Positions 10,836 to 21,424 of a DNA stretch of 64,000 bases are shown in pieces; positions within the stretch are counted from its first letter, which is position 1; the number at the start of each line of letters is the position of its first letter. The notes beneath the pieces are model-generated. The model worked only from the letters and a program-made list of their open reading frames with translations. It did not search any database and was not told the DNA's origin. The translations under genes were made by a program, and so were the position numbers. The stretch is from PALSA-607 sp963825425 (GTDB taxonomy: Bacteria; Actinomycetota; Actinomycetes; Acidothermales; Acidothermaceae), in NCBI GenBank assembly GCA_963825425.1, contig CAWGTF010000013.1:62001-126000 (forward strand), given 5' to 3'.

Positions 10836-11309
10836 ATGAGCTCACAAGTCCAGCTGAAGGCCGGCGACCCGGCCCCGGAATTCACCTTGCCAGACGCCGA
10901 TGGTGCGCCCGTCTCCTTGAAGCAGTTTCGTGGACGCCGCGTGATCGTGTACTTCTACCCAGCCGCGATGACACCCGGCTGCACGACGCAGGCGTGCGAC
11001 TTTCGCGACAGCTTGAGCCAGCTCGACGGGGCAGGCGTGACGGTTATCGGGATCTCACCGGATCCCGTGGCCAAGCTGGCCCGGTTCCGCGATGACCAGG
11101 GCCTCACGTTCCCGCTACTGTCGGACGTCGGCCGCACCGTGCTCGATGCGTACGGGGCGTACGGCGAGAAGAAGCTCTACGGCAAGACCGTCGTCGGCGT
11201 CATCCGGTCGACATTCGTCGTCGGCGCTGACGGAAAGGTCGAGGTCGCGCAATACAACGTGAAGGCAACTGGGCACGTCGCCAAGTTGCGCAAGGAACTT
11301 GAGGTCTAG
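10836..11309 (+). CDS. bcp: Thioredoxin-dependent thiol peroxidase (Bcp/PrxQ)
   Basis: Peroxiredoxin that reduces hydrogen and organic peroxides with electrons from thioredoxin. Intact, 157 residues, cytoplasmic. FYPAAMTPGCTTQACDFRD holds the peroxidatic cysteine (TPGC) and the resolving cysteine five residues later, the PrxQ arrangement. The start is the ATG at 10836; an upstream in-frame ATG at 10737 would add an arginine-rich tail without homology. A tRNA gene follows 16 bases after the stop. Confidence 0.95.
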   Translation: MSSQVQLKAGDPAPEFTLPDADGAPVSLKQFRGRRVIVYFYPAAMTPGCTTQACDFRDSLSQLDGAGVTVIGISPDPVAKLARFRDDQGLTFPLLSDVGRTVLDAYGAYGEKKLYGKTVVGVIRSTFVVGADGKVEVAQYNVKATGHVAKLRKELEV

Positions 11310-11325
11310 TTCCGAGCTGGCTGTA

Positions 11326-11398
11326 GGGGCCGTAGCCCAATGGCAGAGGCACGCGGTTTAGGTCCGCGCCAGTGCGAGTTCGACTCTCGCCGGCCCTA
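11326..11398 (+). tRNA. tRNA with UAG anticodon (Leu-type anticodon, class I body)
   Basis: A full cloverleaf can be drawn in 73 bases: acceptor GGGGCCG with CGGCCCT and discriminator A, T8-A9, D stem GCC/GGC with the GG pair in the loop, anticodon stem CGCGG/CCGCG with loop TTTAGGT, variable loop CCAGT, and T arm GCGAG-TTCGACT-CTCGC. The anticodon is UAG (CUA/CUG codons, leucine), and G37 also suits leucine, but bacterial tRNA-Leu normally has a long variable arm and this one has only five bases. No CCA is encoded. The identity is therefore uncertain. Confidence 0.8.
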
Positions 11399-11402
11399 CA
11401 AC

Positions 11403-12426
11403 TCACACCCGTCCGCGAACCGTGGAGTCGCGCACGATGAGCCCGCAGCCATGCCGACGGATACCGCCCTGCCGAGGTCCGCCGTCGATCATGCTGAACA
11501 GTTCTTGGGCCGCCGCAGCACCGAGCGCCTCGAGGTTCATGTCGACCGTCGTCAGTGGCGGTTCGGTCTCCAGGGCGAACACGCCCCAGTTGTCGTAGCC
11601 GGTGACCGCGACGTCGTCAGGCACCCGCCGTCCCGCTTCCTTCAAGCCCACGACAACGCCTGCGGCAATCTGATCCGAACCGCACAGCACCGCGTCGACG
11701 TCGGGGATGCGACTCAAGCAGCCGAGCCGTCGCCTCGCGCGCCCAGCGCTGCGACCAATGATCGCCGTACATCACTGGACCGGCGAGGCGCAGACCCTCT
11801 CTCCGCATTCGGCCGCGCAGCCTCTTGACCCGCTCGACGACGGCGGTGGCGCGACGCGGACCCGTGAGGTGCGCGATGCGCCGGCGCCCGATGGCGACCA
11901 GATGGTCGACGGCCAGCGTGATGCCGTTCTCGTCGTCCGGCATGTGGACCACGTCACGCTCGTCGTCCGATAGGCCGTATACATAGACAACAGGGACGTC
12001 GATGTATTCGGTCACCGAGGCCGTCACGGCGTTGTTGTCGCCGACGACGAGAACTCCGTCGACCTTGCGCGCGCCGAGCATGACGGCAAGCTCGCGACTG
12101 CGGGCCTGGTCGCCGCGCGCGTCGCACGTGATCATCGAGAGATCGATCGCGCCGAGCGCAGTCTCAGCGCCGAGCATCACCGGTGCCGCAAACCGATGGG
12201 TCATGCTGTCCGCGATGATGAATCCGACCGTGCTCGTACTGCCGGTCATCAAGCCCCGCGCGACGAGGTTCGGGGTGAACGACAGTTCGCGGGCGGCAGC
12301 CATCACCCGCGCACGCGTCGCTTCCGACACGCGATCCTTGCCGTTGATCGCCTTCGACGCGGTGGTGAGTGAGACTCCGGCCCGCTGCGCGACCTGACTG
12401 AGCGTGGCGGGCGGCCGTTTCGTCAT
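11403..12426 (-). CDS. LacI-family transcriptional repressor (frameshifted)
   Basis: Sugar-responsive repressor. The N-terminal LacI helix-turn-helix is at residues 7-30 (TLSQVAQRAGVSLTTASKAI), followed by a periplasmic-binding-protein-like sensor ending in GYDNWGVFALETEPPLTTVD. One frame change near 11705 separates the sensor's last third; joined, the length is about 340 residues, as usual. It is transcribed away from the GH127 and transporter genes, and a perfect palindrome GGAAGCGCTTCC (12567-12578) lies between them. It is probably a local repressor of arabinoside uptake and degradation (inference). Confidence 0.92.
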
Positions 12427-12566
12427 GCCGCGAGTGTGCCATCCAACGGACCGATCGATCGTTCACCGCTCCCGAGAGCCATCGCTTTTCGTAACGAGTT
12501 GATAACACCGACGACAGCGCTCTTGACGTGCCGTCGGGCTAGGCACAGCCTGGGCACACGAGTTGG

Positions 12567-12578
12567 GGAAGCGCTTCC
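12567..12578. promoter_or_regulatory. LacI-type operator palindrome
   Basis: GGAAGCGCTTCC is a perfect 12-base palindrome centred on CG, the hallmark of LacI-family operators. It lies 139 bases upstream of the GH127 start and 141 bases upstream of the LacI start in the divergent gap, so it could regulate both. Confidence 0.65.
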
Positions 12579-12705
12579 TCATTTCTTAAGCGGATCGCCC
12601 GCACAGGGCCATCCGGCCCCTATCTGCTATGCCACCGCACCGTGAGCGGCATCGCTACCGCGTGCCTCGAAATGCACCTGACTCAAGCAAGAAGGAGAAC
12701 GTGTC

Positions 12706-14656
12706 TTGACGGACGTGGCGAACGTGGTCGACACCACGAACACCTATGTCGTGGGCCCCGTGGGGCGGACGACAAGGGCATCGCGGCTGTCGCCATTGCC
12801 GCTTTCCGGCGTGCGACTGCATCCCTACCGGCTGGTGGGGGCAATGGCAGGCACGTAACCGCCTCACAACCCTGCCTTATGGCATCTCGGCGTTGGAGTC
12901 GGCAGGCAACCTCGACAACTTTCGACGGATCCTCGGTCGCAGACGATGCGCCGTACCGAGGGTTCGTCTTCAACGACACCGACGTCTACAAGACGCTTGA
13001 AGCGATCGCGTGGTCTCTCGCCGATCAGCCTGACCCGATTCTCGACGGCTACATCGACGCCGTCGCGCAACTGCTATCGACGGTTCAGGCCGAGGACGGC
13101 TATCTGAACAGTTGCGTGCAGGGCACACCGAGCGCAGCGCGGTACACCCGGCTTGCCGAATCACACGAACTCTATTGCGCGGGCCATCTTTTCCAAGCTG
13201 CGGTCGCGGACTTCCGGGTGACCGGGAAGCGCCGCCTGCTCGACATCGCGATCCGGTTCGCCGATCATCTGGTGGCCGAGTTCGGATCGGGTCGTCGCGA
13301 CGACTACGACGGACATCCCGAAGTCGAGACCGCGCTTGTCGAGCTATACCGCGTGTGCGCCGACCAGGCTTACCTCGATCTGGCGAAGCAGTTCATCGAC
13401 ACGAGCGGGCGTCGAATCTTTGTCGGCGAGGCACGCGGCGACTGCGTACTTCCAGGACGAGCAACCTATCCGCGACGCCACTTCGATGGTCGGCCACGCA
13501 GTGCGGGCGCTCTACCTCGAAGCCGGCGTTGTCGATGTCGCGGTCGAGACCGGCGACGCCGAACTTCTCCGACGTCGCTCACCCGCTGGAAGGACATGGT
13601 CGCCAGCAAGCTCTACATCACCGGTGGCGTCGGATCACGACACAAGAGTGAAGGCTTCGGCGATCCGTACGAGCTGCCGCCGGATCGAGCCTATTGCGAG
13701 ACCTGCGCGGCGATCGCGAGCATCCACTGGAACTGGCGGCTGTTGCTCGCCACTGGTGATTCACGGTTCGCGGACCTTCTTGAGAGAACCGTCTACAACG
13801 GATTCGCGGCCAGTACCGGCACCGACGGCACGTCGTTCTTCTACTCCAATCCCCTGCAGGTCCGTGAAGAGCATGAAGCATCAGACGAGGAAGAGTCCGG
13901 ACGGCGCCTCCCCTGGTACGCGTGCGCGTGCTGCCCACCCAACGTCATGCGACTCGTCGCGGCGATGCAGCACTACATCGCGTCGACCGATCAGCAGGGC
14001 GGCGTCCAACTCCACCAGTACACCGACGCAGACCTCGAGCTTCCGACTGCAGCAGGCACCGTGGAGTTCTCGGTGCGTACGCGGTATCCGTGGGCGGGCA
14101 CGGTCGAGATCCAGATCACCGATTCCACGATCGCGTCCTGGGAGCTCTCGCTTGCGCGTCCCGGCGTGGGCCGGCGAGCCCGCGCCTGACCGTGAACGGC
14201 GAAGACATCACGCGCGACGCTGCGGACGGATACGTCCGCATCGAACGAGGCGTGGGCCGCCGGCGACACGCTCGTTCTCGACTTGGAGATGCCGCACGCA
14301 GATCACGTCGCCGATCCAAGGGTCGATGCCATTCGCGGGTGTGTCGCGATCGAGCGAGGCCCGCTGGTCTACTGCATCGAAGCGGCCGACAACGAGGGCA
14401 TCGACCTCGCCGCGGTCGCACTCGACACGGATCAGCCACTCCCGCTGACCACGATCGATGGCTGGCCGCAGCGCGCAGGCGATCAGGTCTGGCCGGCGCA
14501 ATCCGCACCTACCCCCACGACCAGCACACGCTCTATCGGCCAGCCGCCCGCGGGGAGGTGATGGAAACGCAGGTTCAGCTCACCGCGATCCCGTACTACC
14601 TGTGGGCTAACCGCGCGAGCGGGCCGATGCGTGTTTGGCTCCCCAGCCGCCAGTAG
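12706..14656 (+). CDS. Beta-L-arabinofuranosidase-like hydrolase, GH127 (frameshifted)
   Basis: GH127 enzymes remove beta-L-arabinofuranose from plant glycans. The zinc/cysteine active site is visible: the Glu and first Cys in AYCETCAA and the adjacent catalytic cysteines in ACACCPPNVMR. Other family segments are RNRLTTLPYG, GYLNSCVQ and SKLYITGGVGS. I choose the TTG at 12706, which follows AAGGAG at 12692-12697; an earlier GTG at 12701 runs into a stop after two codons. Frame changes occur near 12840, 12945, 13440, 13570, 14160, 14260 and 14490; the joined product is about 650 residues, the family's normal size. No signal peptide, so it is cytoplasmic. The ABC transporter genes follow after 63 bases. 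Confidence 0.88.
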
Positions 14657-14719
14657 CCGAGCAAGTCAGCCATCCCAGTCTGCAGCCAACCCATTCGATC
14701 GAAAGGTCAAGATAAAGAG

Positions 14720-16120
14720 ATGAACGCCAAGCAACGATGGGCGAGTATCGCCGCGGCGAGTCTCGCTCTGGCACTTCTCAGCTCGGCATGCTCGTCGAGC
14801 AAGAAGCAGGCGAGCACAGCCAAGCTCCACGTCCCCAAGTGCGACGTGCGCGCAGTCTGCAGAGCGCCTCGGCCACCTGCGGCCGCCACGTCAGCCGCCG
14901 CGTCGAGCAGCTCGTCGGCTGCCGCCCAAAGCAGTGCGCCGGCGGCGACGGGTGGGACGTTCACGATCTCCGACCCTTATCCGCAGTACACCGCCGGATC
15001 GTCGTGGGTCAACTTGTTGAACTCGTGCGGTGCGAGCGCGGGCGTGAAGATCAAGCGCACCGGCTATGACACGACGGCGCTGCTCAGTCAGACGCTGCTG
15101 TCGGCGCAGCAGGGCAACTCGCCTGACGTGCTGATCGTCGACAACCCGGTGGTCTCGACGTTCGCCGACGCCGGGTGTCCTCACCAGCAACGACGCAGGA
15201 CAGCCTCGACACCGTCGGCGATCGCGCCGAACATCCTTGCGCGCCGGCGTCATCGAACGGCAAGACGTACGGCGTCCCGATCGGCGCGAACACCCTCGCG
15301 TTGTACTACAACAAGACGATCCTCACGGCTGCCGGCGTCGATCCCAGCCACCATCAAGTCGCTGGGCAGACCTGACCGCCGCGCTCGCCAAGGTGAAGGC
15401 GATCGGCAAGAGGCGGCATCACCTTCTCGGCATCGGCACCGAGGAGGGCAGCTTCCAGTTCCTGCCGTGGTTCTGGGGTTCCGGCGCGAACCTGACCAAC
15501 CTCGACTCGACCCAAGGCGATCGCCGCGCTGCACGCTGTGGACGACCTGGATCAAGGACGGCTACGCGCCGAACTCCGTGATCCAGGACACGCAGACGAC
15601 GTCGTGGCAGGAGTTCCAGACCGGCAAGTACGCGTTCGCGGAGAACGGCACCTGGCAGAAGGCGAACGCCGACAAGATGGGTTCGCGTACGGCATCATCC
15701 CGATCCCGGCCGAGAACGGCGGCGCGGCGCCGGTGCCGACCGGCGGCGAGTTCTTCACGATCCCGGTGCAGAAGGACACGTCGCGCTACGCCGACCTCGG
15801 CGAAGATCGTGCAGCTGCCTGACGTCGACCGAGCAACGTCGTCACCACCGACAACACGCTGAACTACATCGCGCGCGACCCAGGCGGCGCAGCAGGCCCA
15901 GGTGGCCTCCGACCCCGCGCTGCAGTCTGGGTCACCGCGGTGGGCGTGGCGAAGGCCCGCACCAGCGACAACCTGGGCACCAAGTACCCGAAGATCTCCC
16001 AGCAGATGTGGACCGCGGTGCAGAAGGCGGTGAGCGGCGCGAAGTCGGCGAGCGCAGCGATGGCGGCCGCGCAGGCGGCAGCAGCAGCCGCGACCAGGCG
16101 GCAAGTAGCAGCAACGTAAC
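14720..16120 (+). CDS. Sugar ABC transporter substrate-binding lipoprotein (heavily frameshifted)
   Basis: Extracellular binding protein of the transporter encoded by the next two genes. A signal peptide with lipobox LLSSAC (Cys at about residue 24) is followed by a Ser/Ala linker. Recognisable mature segments are SPDVLIVDNPVVSTFADAG, GKTYGVPIGANTLALYYN, FQFLPWFWGSGANL and TTWIKDGYAPNSVIQD. At least seven frame changes lie between 14850 and 16100, so the exact end is uncertain: TAG at 16107 or TAA at 16118. The linked GH127 gene suggests an arabinose-containing oligosaccharide as substrate (inference). Confidence 0.85.
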
Positions 16121-16147
16121 CCAGGCGGCAGACCGACGTGAGAGACC

Positions 16148-17139
16148 ATGACAACGGACAGGTCAGGAGCGCGGTCGGTCGCGGCGCGACGGTGGAGGGG
16201 CGGCAGCGGCCGCCCCTCCACCGCGCGCACGCGGTGGCGGCAGGAGGCCCGCGCGCTAGTCAGGTGGCGGCGTGGGCGTTCCTCGCCCCGGTGACGGTCT
16301 ACCTGCTCGTCTTCTACGCGTATCCGCTCTACCGCAACATCGACCTGAGCCTCCGCAACTACACGGTGCGCGTCGTTCGTCAGCGGCGACGCACCGTTCA
16401 GCGGGTTCGCCAACTACCGCATCGATCTTCACGAGCCCGACATTCGCGCCCGCGCTGCTCAACACCACGATCTTCACCTTCGTCTCGATCGCCTTCCAGT
16501 TCGCGATCGGTCTGGCGCTCGCGGTGTTCTTCTTCCAGCACTTCCAGCTGTCCGGCGACGCTGCGGGCGCTGTTCCTGGTTCCCTGGCTGCTGCCGCTGC
16601 TGGTGTCGGCGTCGACCTGGTCGTGGATGCTCAACAGCGACTCGGGGGTGGTGAACTCCGTGCTTCACGCGCGTCGGCATCGCGCCGGTCAACTGGCTCA
16701 CCTCGCCGAAGTGGTCGCTGGTCGTCGGTGCTGATCGCGAACATCTGGATCGGCATCCCGTTCAACCTGGTGATCATGTACAGCGGGCTGCAGAGCATCT
16801 CGCCGGACATCTACGAGGCCGCCGCGATCGACGGCGCGAACGGCTGGCAACGGTTCTGGCGGATCACCTTCCCGCTGCTGCGCCCGGTGTCCGCGATCAC
16901 CCTGCTGCTCGGCTTCGTCTACACGTTGAAGGTCTTCGACATCATCTGGATCATGACCCGCGGCGGCCCGGCGACCTCGTCGACCACCCTCGCGATCTGG
17001 TCCTACCAGCTCGGCTTCGGGTCGCTGCTGCCCGACTTCAGCTCCGCGGCGCGCGGTCGGCGAACATGCTGATCGTCATCGCGGTCATCTTCGCGCTCGT
17101 CTACATCCGAGTCCAGACGCAGGCTGGAGGCGATCATGA
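16148..17139 (+). CDS. Sugar ABC transporter permease, MalF-like (frameshifted)
   Basis: Inner-membrane permease subunit. Hydrophobic segments include AWAFLAPVTVYLLVFYAYPLY (first helix region), FVSIAFQFAIGLALAVFFF and ALFLVPWLLPLLVSASTW. The cytoplasmic EAA loop that docks the ATPase reads EAAAIDGANGWQRFWRITFP. Frame changes near 16250, 16400, 16560, 16680, 16730 and 17050. The end is set at the TGA overlapping the next ATG (ATGA at 17136); the last codons are uncertain because of the breaks. No ATPase gene follows, so a shared MsiK-type ATPase elsewhere is expected, as is common for actinobacterial sugar importers. Confidence 0.87.
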
Positions 17140-17962
17140 ACCGCCGCACGATGGTGGCTCGACCGGGATCGGCGTCGCTGCTGACCGCCGTGATGCTGTT
17201 CCCCGATCTACTGGATGATCAACGTCTCGCTCACCCAGACGACCGAGACATGCGCAAGAGCCCGCCGAACCTGATCCCGGTCCACGGGACGCTTGAGGGC
17301 TACTCGCGCCGTCCTCCACCAGCAGCTGCCCTACCTCGGCGACGAGCCTGCTCGTCGGCGCTCGGCACGGTCGCGCTGACCCTGCTGCTCGCCGCACCGG
17401 CCGGCTACTCGCTGGCCAAGCTGCGACCGCGCGGCGGCGGCGCGCTGAGCTTCGTGCTGCTGATCGCCCAGATGATCCCCGGCGATCGTCATGGCGATGG
17501 GCTTCTACGCCATCTTCCTCAAGCTCGGCTCCTCAACACGCTGCCGGGCTTGATCGTCGCCGACTCGACCATCGCGGTTCCGTTCGGCGTGCTGATCTTC
17601 ACCGCGTTCATGTCGCGGATACCCGACGAACTGCTGCAGGCCGCACGCATCGACGGCGCCGGCTACCTGCGGACCTTCCGGTCGATCGTCTTGCCGGTCA
17701 GCCGCAACTCGATCGTGACCGTCTCGCTTTTCGCGTTCCTGTGGGCATGGTCGGACTTCATCTTCGCCAACACCCTGGACAGCGGCGGCAAGCTCCAGCC
17801 GATCACCCTCGGCATCTACGCACTACATCGGCAACAACAACCAGCAGTGGAACGCCATCATGGCCACCGCCGTCGTCGCCTCGATCCCGGCCACCGTCCT
17901 GCTCGGTCGTCGCGCAGCGCTACGTCGCCGCCGGCGTGACCGCGGGAGCCGTCAAGGACTAG
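17136..17962 (+). CDS. Sugar ABC transporter permease, MalG-like (frameshifted)
   Basis: Second permease of the same importer. It shows LGTVALTLLLAAPAGYSLAK, the helix SFVLLIAQMIPG, an EAA-type loop (ELLQAARIDGAGYLRTFRSI) and the terminal YVAAGVTAGAVKD, which is very typical of MalG-like proteins. Frame changes near 17210, 17310, 17340, 17480, 17820 and 17905. The ATG at 17136 overlaps the end of the preceding permease gene. Confidence 0.87.
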
Positions 17963-17988
17963 CCGACAGAGAGTTGAGTCCCACCACG

Positions 17989-19734
17989 ATGACCGCGTCA
18001 ATCGCTCCTGCGTTCTCGGTCCGTGACATCCCGTTCAGCCACTACGGGTCATGGTTCGACATATCACCAGTCCTTGCGGAGCGCGTCTACTCCGACGACC
18101 TACACCTCGTCTCTCACCAGACCGGAATGCATCCGATTCTGTCTTTCATCCCCTGGCAGCGACGGAGCTCGTGTCGAGACGACAGTCCGGCCGTCACCAC
18201 ATCGACTGGTCTGGCAGCACGACACCGGGGCGATCGAACTCGCGTACGAAAAGGCCGACACGGTACGGATTCGCGGCAACGAACGTCGGGCTCAGAATCC
18301 GTGCAGCAGTCAACGCACTCACACCGTTCGCCGGCACCTACTTCTACCGCGATCCAGTCGACGAGCTCATTCATCTTCACGGTTTACGGTACGGGACGTC
18401 GTTACAGAGTCACCCGTGCTCGCGGCGTCGTGATGGATGTCGTCGGCGACCAGTCGGTCGGCTCGCACGAACGAGCCGCTGACGCTGACGGCGACCGACG
18501 GGGCCTGGGAAGATCGCGATCGAGGAGTTCGAAAGCGCCCGCGTCGCGTACAGCGCCGCTCGTCAGCTTCGACGACGTCGTCGTGGCGGCACACGCGAAC
18601 TTCGCCGACTTCGTCGACGCGGTCGCACCGTGGCGCACGGCAAGCACGCCGGCAGCCGAACTCGCCGCGTACGTCCTGTGGTCTGCGACCGTGCGGCCCG
18701 CGGGATTCATCGGTCGGCCGGCCATCCTGATGTCCAAGCACTGGATGGACAAGGTGTGGAGCTGGGACCACTGCTTCAACGCCCTCGCGCTCGCGGGACG
18801 GCCTGCCCGGACCTCGCATGGGATCAGTTCCAGCTGGTGTTCGACCACCAGGACGACGTCGGGGGACTGCCCGACTCGGTCACCCACTCCGAGATCCTCT
18901 ACAACTTCGTCAAGCCACCGATCCACGGCTGGGCGCTGCAGAAGCTGCGCCAGCGCCAGCACGTCGAGCCGGCCGAGCTCCTGCGAGGCCTACCGCGGCC
19001 TGGCGAGGTGGACCAACTACTGGCTCGTCATGCGCCGCGCACCAGGCCACTTCCTGTGCCACTACCACCACGGCAACGACAGCGGCTGGGACAACGCCAC
19101 GACGTTTGACACGGAACGTGTCGTCGAGACGTCGGACCTCGCGGCGTTCCTCGTCTCCAGACACAACAGCTAGCAGATCTCGCTGCCGAGCTCGGCCTGC
19201 TCGCCGACGCCGAGCACTGGGCAGGCGTGTCGGACAACATGTGCGCCGCAATGCTCGGGCAGCTGTGGGTCGGCGAGCATGTTCGTGGCAAGGGGCGCCA
19301 AGTCGGGCCTCACGTGCACTCGAGCTCGAGCCTGCTGGATCTGATGGCGATCGTGCTCGGGCCGAAGCTGCCCGACGACGTGCGGACAGTGCTCGCCACG
19401 AGCATCGAATCGCATCTCACCGCGCACGGCTTCGCGACGGAGCTCGTCTCCTCGCCCGGAGTACCGGTCTGACGGCTACTGGCGCGGCCCGATCTGGGCG
19501 CCGTCGACGGTCCTCATCGAGGACGGCCTGCGGCGAAGCGGATTCGTGACGTTGGCAGACGAGATCAGCAGCCGGTTCCGAGCGCTCTGCGAACGGTCCG
19601 GGTTCGCCGAAAACTTCGACGCCGAGACAGGCGCCGGGCTTCGCGACCGCGCGTACACGTGGACCGCAAGCAGCTACCTGATCCTGGCCGCCGCCCACGT
19701 CCAGCGGCAACTCACGCCCGTCGAATCCAACTGA
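17989..19734 (+). CDS. GH63/MGH1-like alpha-glycosidase (frameshifted)
   Basis: Glycoside hydrolase with an (alpha/alpha)6 barrel related to GH63 glucosidases and mannosylglycerate hydrolases. Diagnostic segments are HWMDKVWSWDHCFNALALA, DVGGLPDSVTHSEILYNFV, GNDSGWDNATTFD (probable catalytic Asp), DGYWRGPIWAPSTVLIEDGL and ENFDAETGAG (probable catalytic Glu). The N-terminal domain begins MTASIAPAFSVRDIPFS. Frame changes near 18165, 18380, 18500, 18805, 18980, 19155 and 19460. About 580 residues when joined, with no signal peptide. It sits 26 bases after the permease, so it likely processes what this transporter imports; the exact linkage cleaved is not readable from sequence. Confidence 0.75.
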
Positions 19735-19761
19735 ATGTTGCGCTACACCTACCCTTGATCC

Positions 19762-21156
19762 ATGGGCCTCGAGGCCGCTGCCGGGACCGAACGCAGCCCC
19801 GCCGGCACGCCCCGGAACGCCTATCTCGATCTGATCCGGGTATTCGCCATCGCCGTTGTGGTCGTCGGCCACTGGATTGCTACTGCCATCACCTACAAAC
19901 ACGGCCAGCTGAATGGCGTCGACGTGCTCGGCGTCTCGCCATGGACCTCGTGGCTGACCCTCTTCTTCCAGGTGGTGCCGCTGTTCTTCCTTGTCGGTGG
20001 CTACGCCAATGCACTGTCATGGACGAGGTACCAAGCGGCTGGCGGCTCAGCGTTCGACTGGACTCGACGCCGGGCAAGGCGACTGCTGGCACCCACCGCC
20101 GGCTACATCGCAGCGATCGCGATCGCGGTCGTGGCGTGCACCGCCGCGGGCGCCCATCGTGACGATCTCGAAGAGGCGGGGTGGGCGCTGTCGTTACACC
20201 TGTGGTTTCTGGCGCCGTACCTCGTGCTGCTTCTGCTGACCCCCGCCCTTCTCGCAGCACACCGCCGCTACGGCGTCGTGGTCCCCGCGGTGATGGCAGC
20301 CGCCGGCAGTCATCATCGACGTCGGCGTGATCGAAGAGCATTGGCGCGTCGTCGGTTGGGCTAACTACGTCCTGGTGTGGGGGACGTTCCACCAGCTCGG
20401 CTTCGCCTGGCACGGGGGATTTCTAGCCGGACGCCGAGGGCGACCGCTCGCGCTCGCATGCCGGCGCCAGCAGCGCCTTGGTGGCGCTGATCTGGTGGGG
20501 ACCGTACCCGGTGAGCATGGTCGGCGTGCCTGGTGCACGCATCCGCAACGCCTCGCCACCATCGGCCGCACTCCTTGCCTTCGGATTGGCCCAGATCGCG
20601 GTCGTGCTGCTCGCGGCGCCGTCCGTTTCTGCATGGCTCGCGCCGCCCGCCCGCGACCGACTTCGCGACTTGATCCGCCGCGCCAACACGATGACGATGC
20701 CGGCCTACCTGTGGCACATGGTGCCGGTCGTCCTGGTCGGCGGTCGTCGCGTATCCACACCATTGGCTCGCGCAGCCCTCGATCGGCTCCCGCGCCTGGT
20801 GGGTACAACGCATCACCTGGCTCACCGCCCTGACGCTCGTCTTGGCAGCAGTGTTGGCCGTCGTCATCGTGGCCGCGCAACGCCTCAATGCCCTTCGCCC
20901 GAGGCAGCCGGAGTTGAGCCCGCAGAAGACGGCTGGCCGGACAGCGATGCTGGTAATCGGCGTCGCGATCTGTGCGGCGACGCTAGGGCGGCTGGCCGTC
21001 TGGGGCTTCGCCCCGGGCGGTTCGCTCGACGCGATCACCATCGGATGCTTCGCTGTCGGGCTGTCGCTCGTTGTCGTCGCTGGCACCTCCCCACGCCCGC
21101 GCGACATCGTGGAGTCCGCCGTGGGTTGCGAAGGTAGGTTCGCGGGTAGCCCGTGA
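19762..21156 (+). CDS. Acyltransferase family 3 membrane protein (frameshifted)
   Basis: Integral membrane acyltransferase (OafA/NodX type) that typically O-acylates surface sugars or lipids. The N-terminus NAYLDLIRVFAIAVVVVGHW holds the conserved Arg and His of the family, and about ten hydrophobic segments follow, including FFQVVPLFFLVGGYANALSW, HLWFLAPYLVLLLLTPALL and NTMTMPAYLWHMVPVVLV. Frame changes near 20310, 20470 and 20750. The C-terminal part (from about 20830) adds two or three further helices. The acceptor is unknown. Confidence 0.8.
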
Positions 21157-21188
21157 GCACCATCCAAGGAGACGAAGGAGCGAGGTCC

Positions 21189-21364
21189 ATGCCCGACCAC
21201 GACGAAACCGACGAGCCGATACCAGGGAACTGGAAGCCGAAGCGAAGGCGCACATCGACGCGATGCCGGCGGAGACTGCTCTTGGCAACGCTGACCCTGA
21301 GGGCGGCGGCAAAGGCACCCCCGAGGAGTTCGTCACCGAGCACGAGGGGCGCGGCGGCAAGTAG
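21189..21364 (+). CDS. Small acidic hypothetical protein (one frame change)
   Basis: A protein of about 57 residues begins MPDHDETDEP at an ATG with AGGAGACGAAGG upstream and, after one extra base near 21232, continues ELEAEAKAHIDAMPAET and ends EFVTEHEGRGGK. The composition is strongly acidic and it has no membrane segment. The good ribosome-binding site and codon pattern support translation. I do not recognise a family. Confidence 0.5.
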
Positions 21365-21424
21365 GTGTCTGGTCGGCGAGTGGCATCTGGTGATCGGTAG
21401 GCGCGCGTTGCTAACTTGATCACC

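Noticed and set aside
14720..17962. Programmed ribosomal frameshifting in the ABC transporter genes
   Set aside because: Breaks occur every 100-300 bases in several proteins, without slippery heptamers or downstream pseudoknots that I can see; error is the simpler reading.
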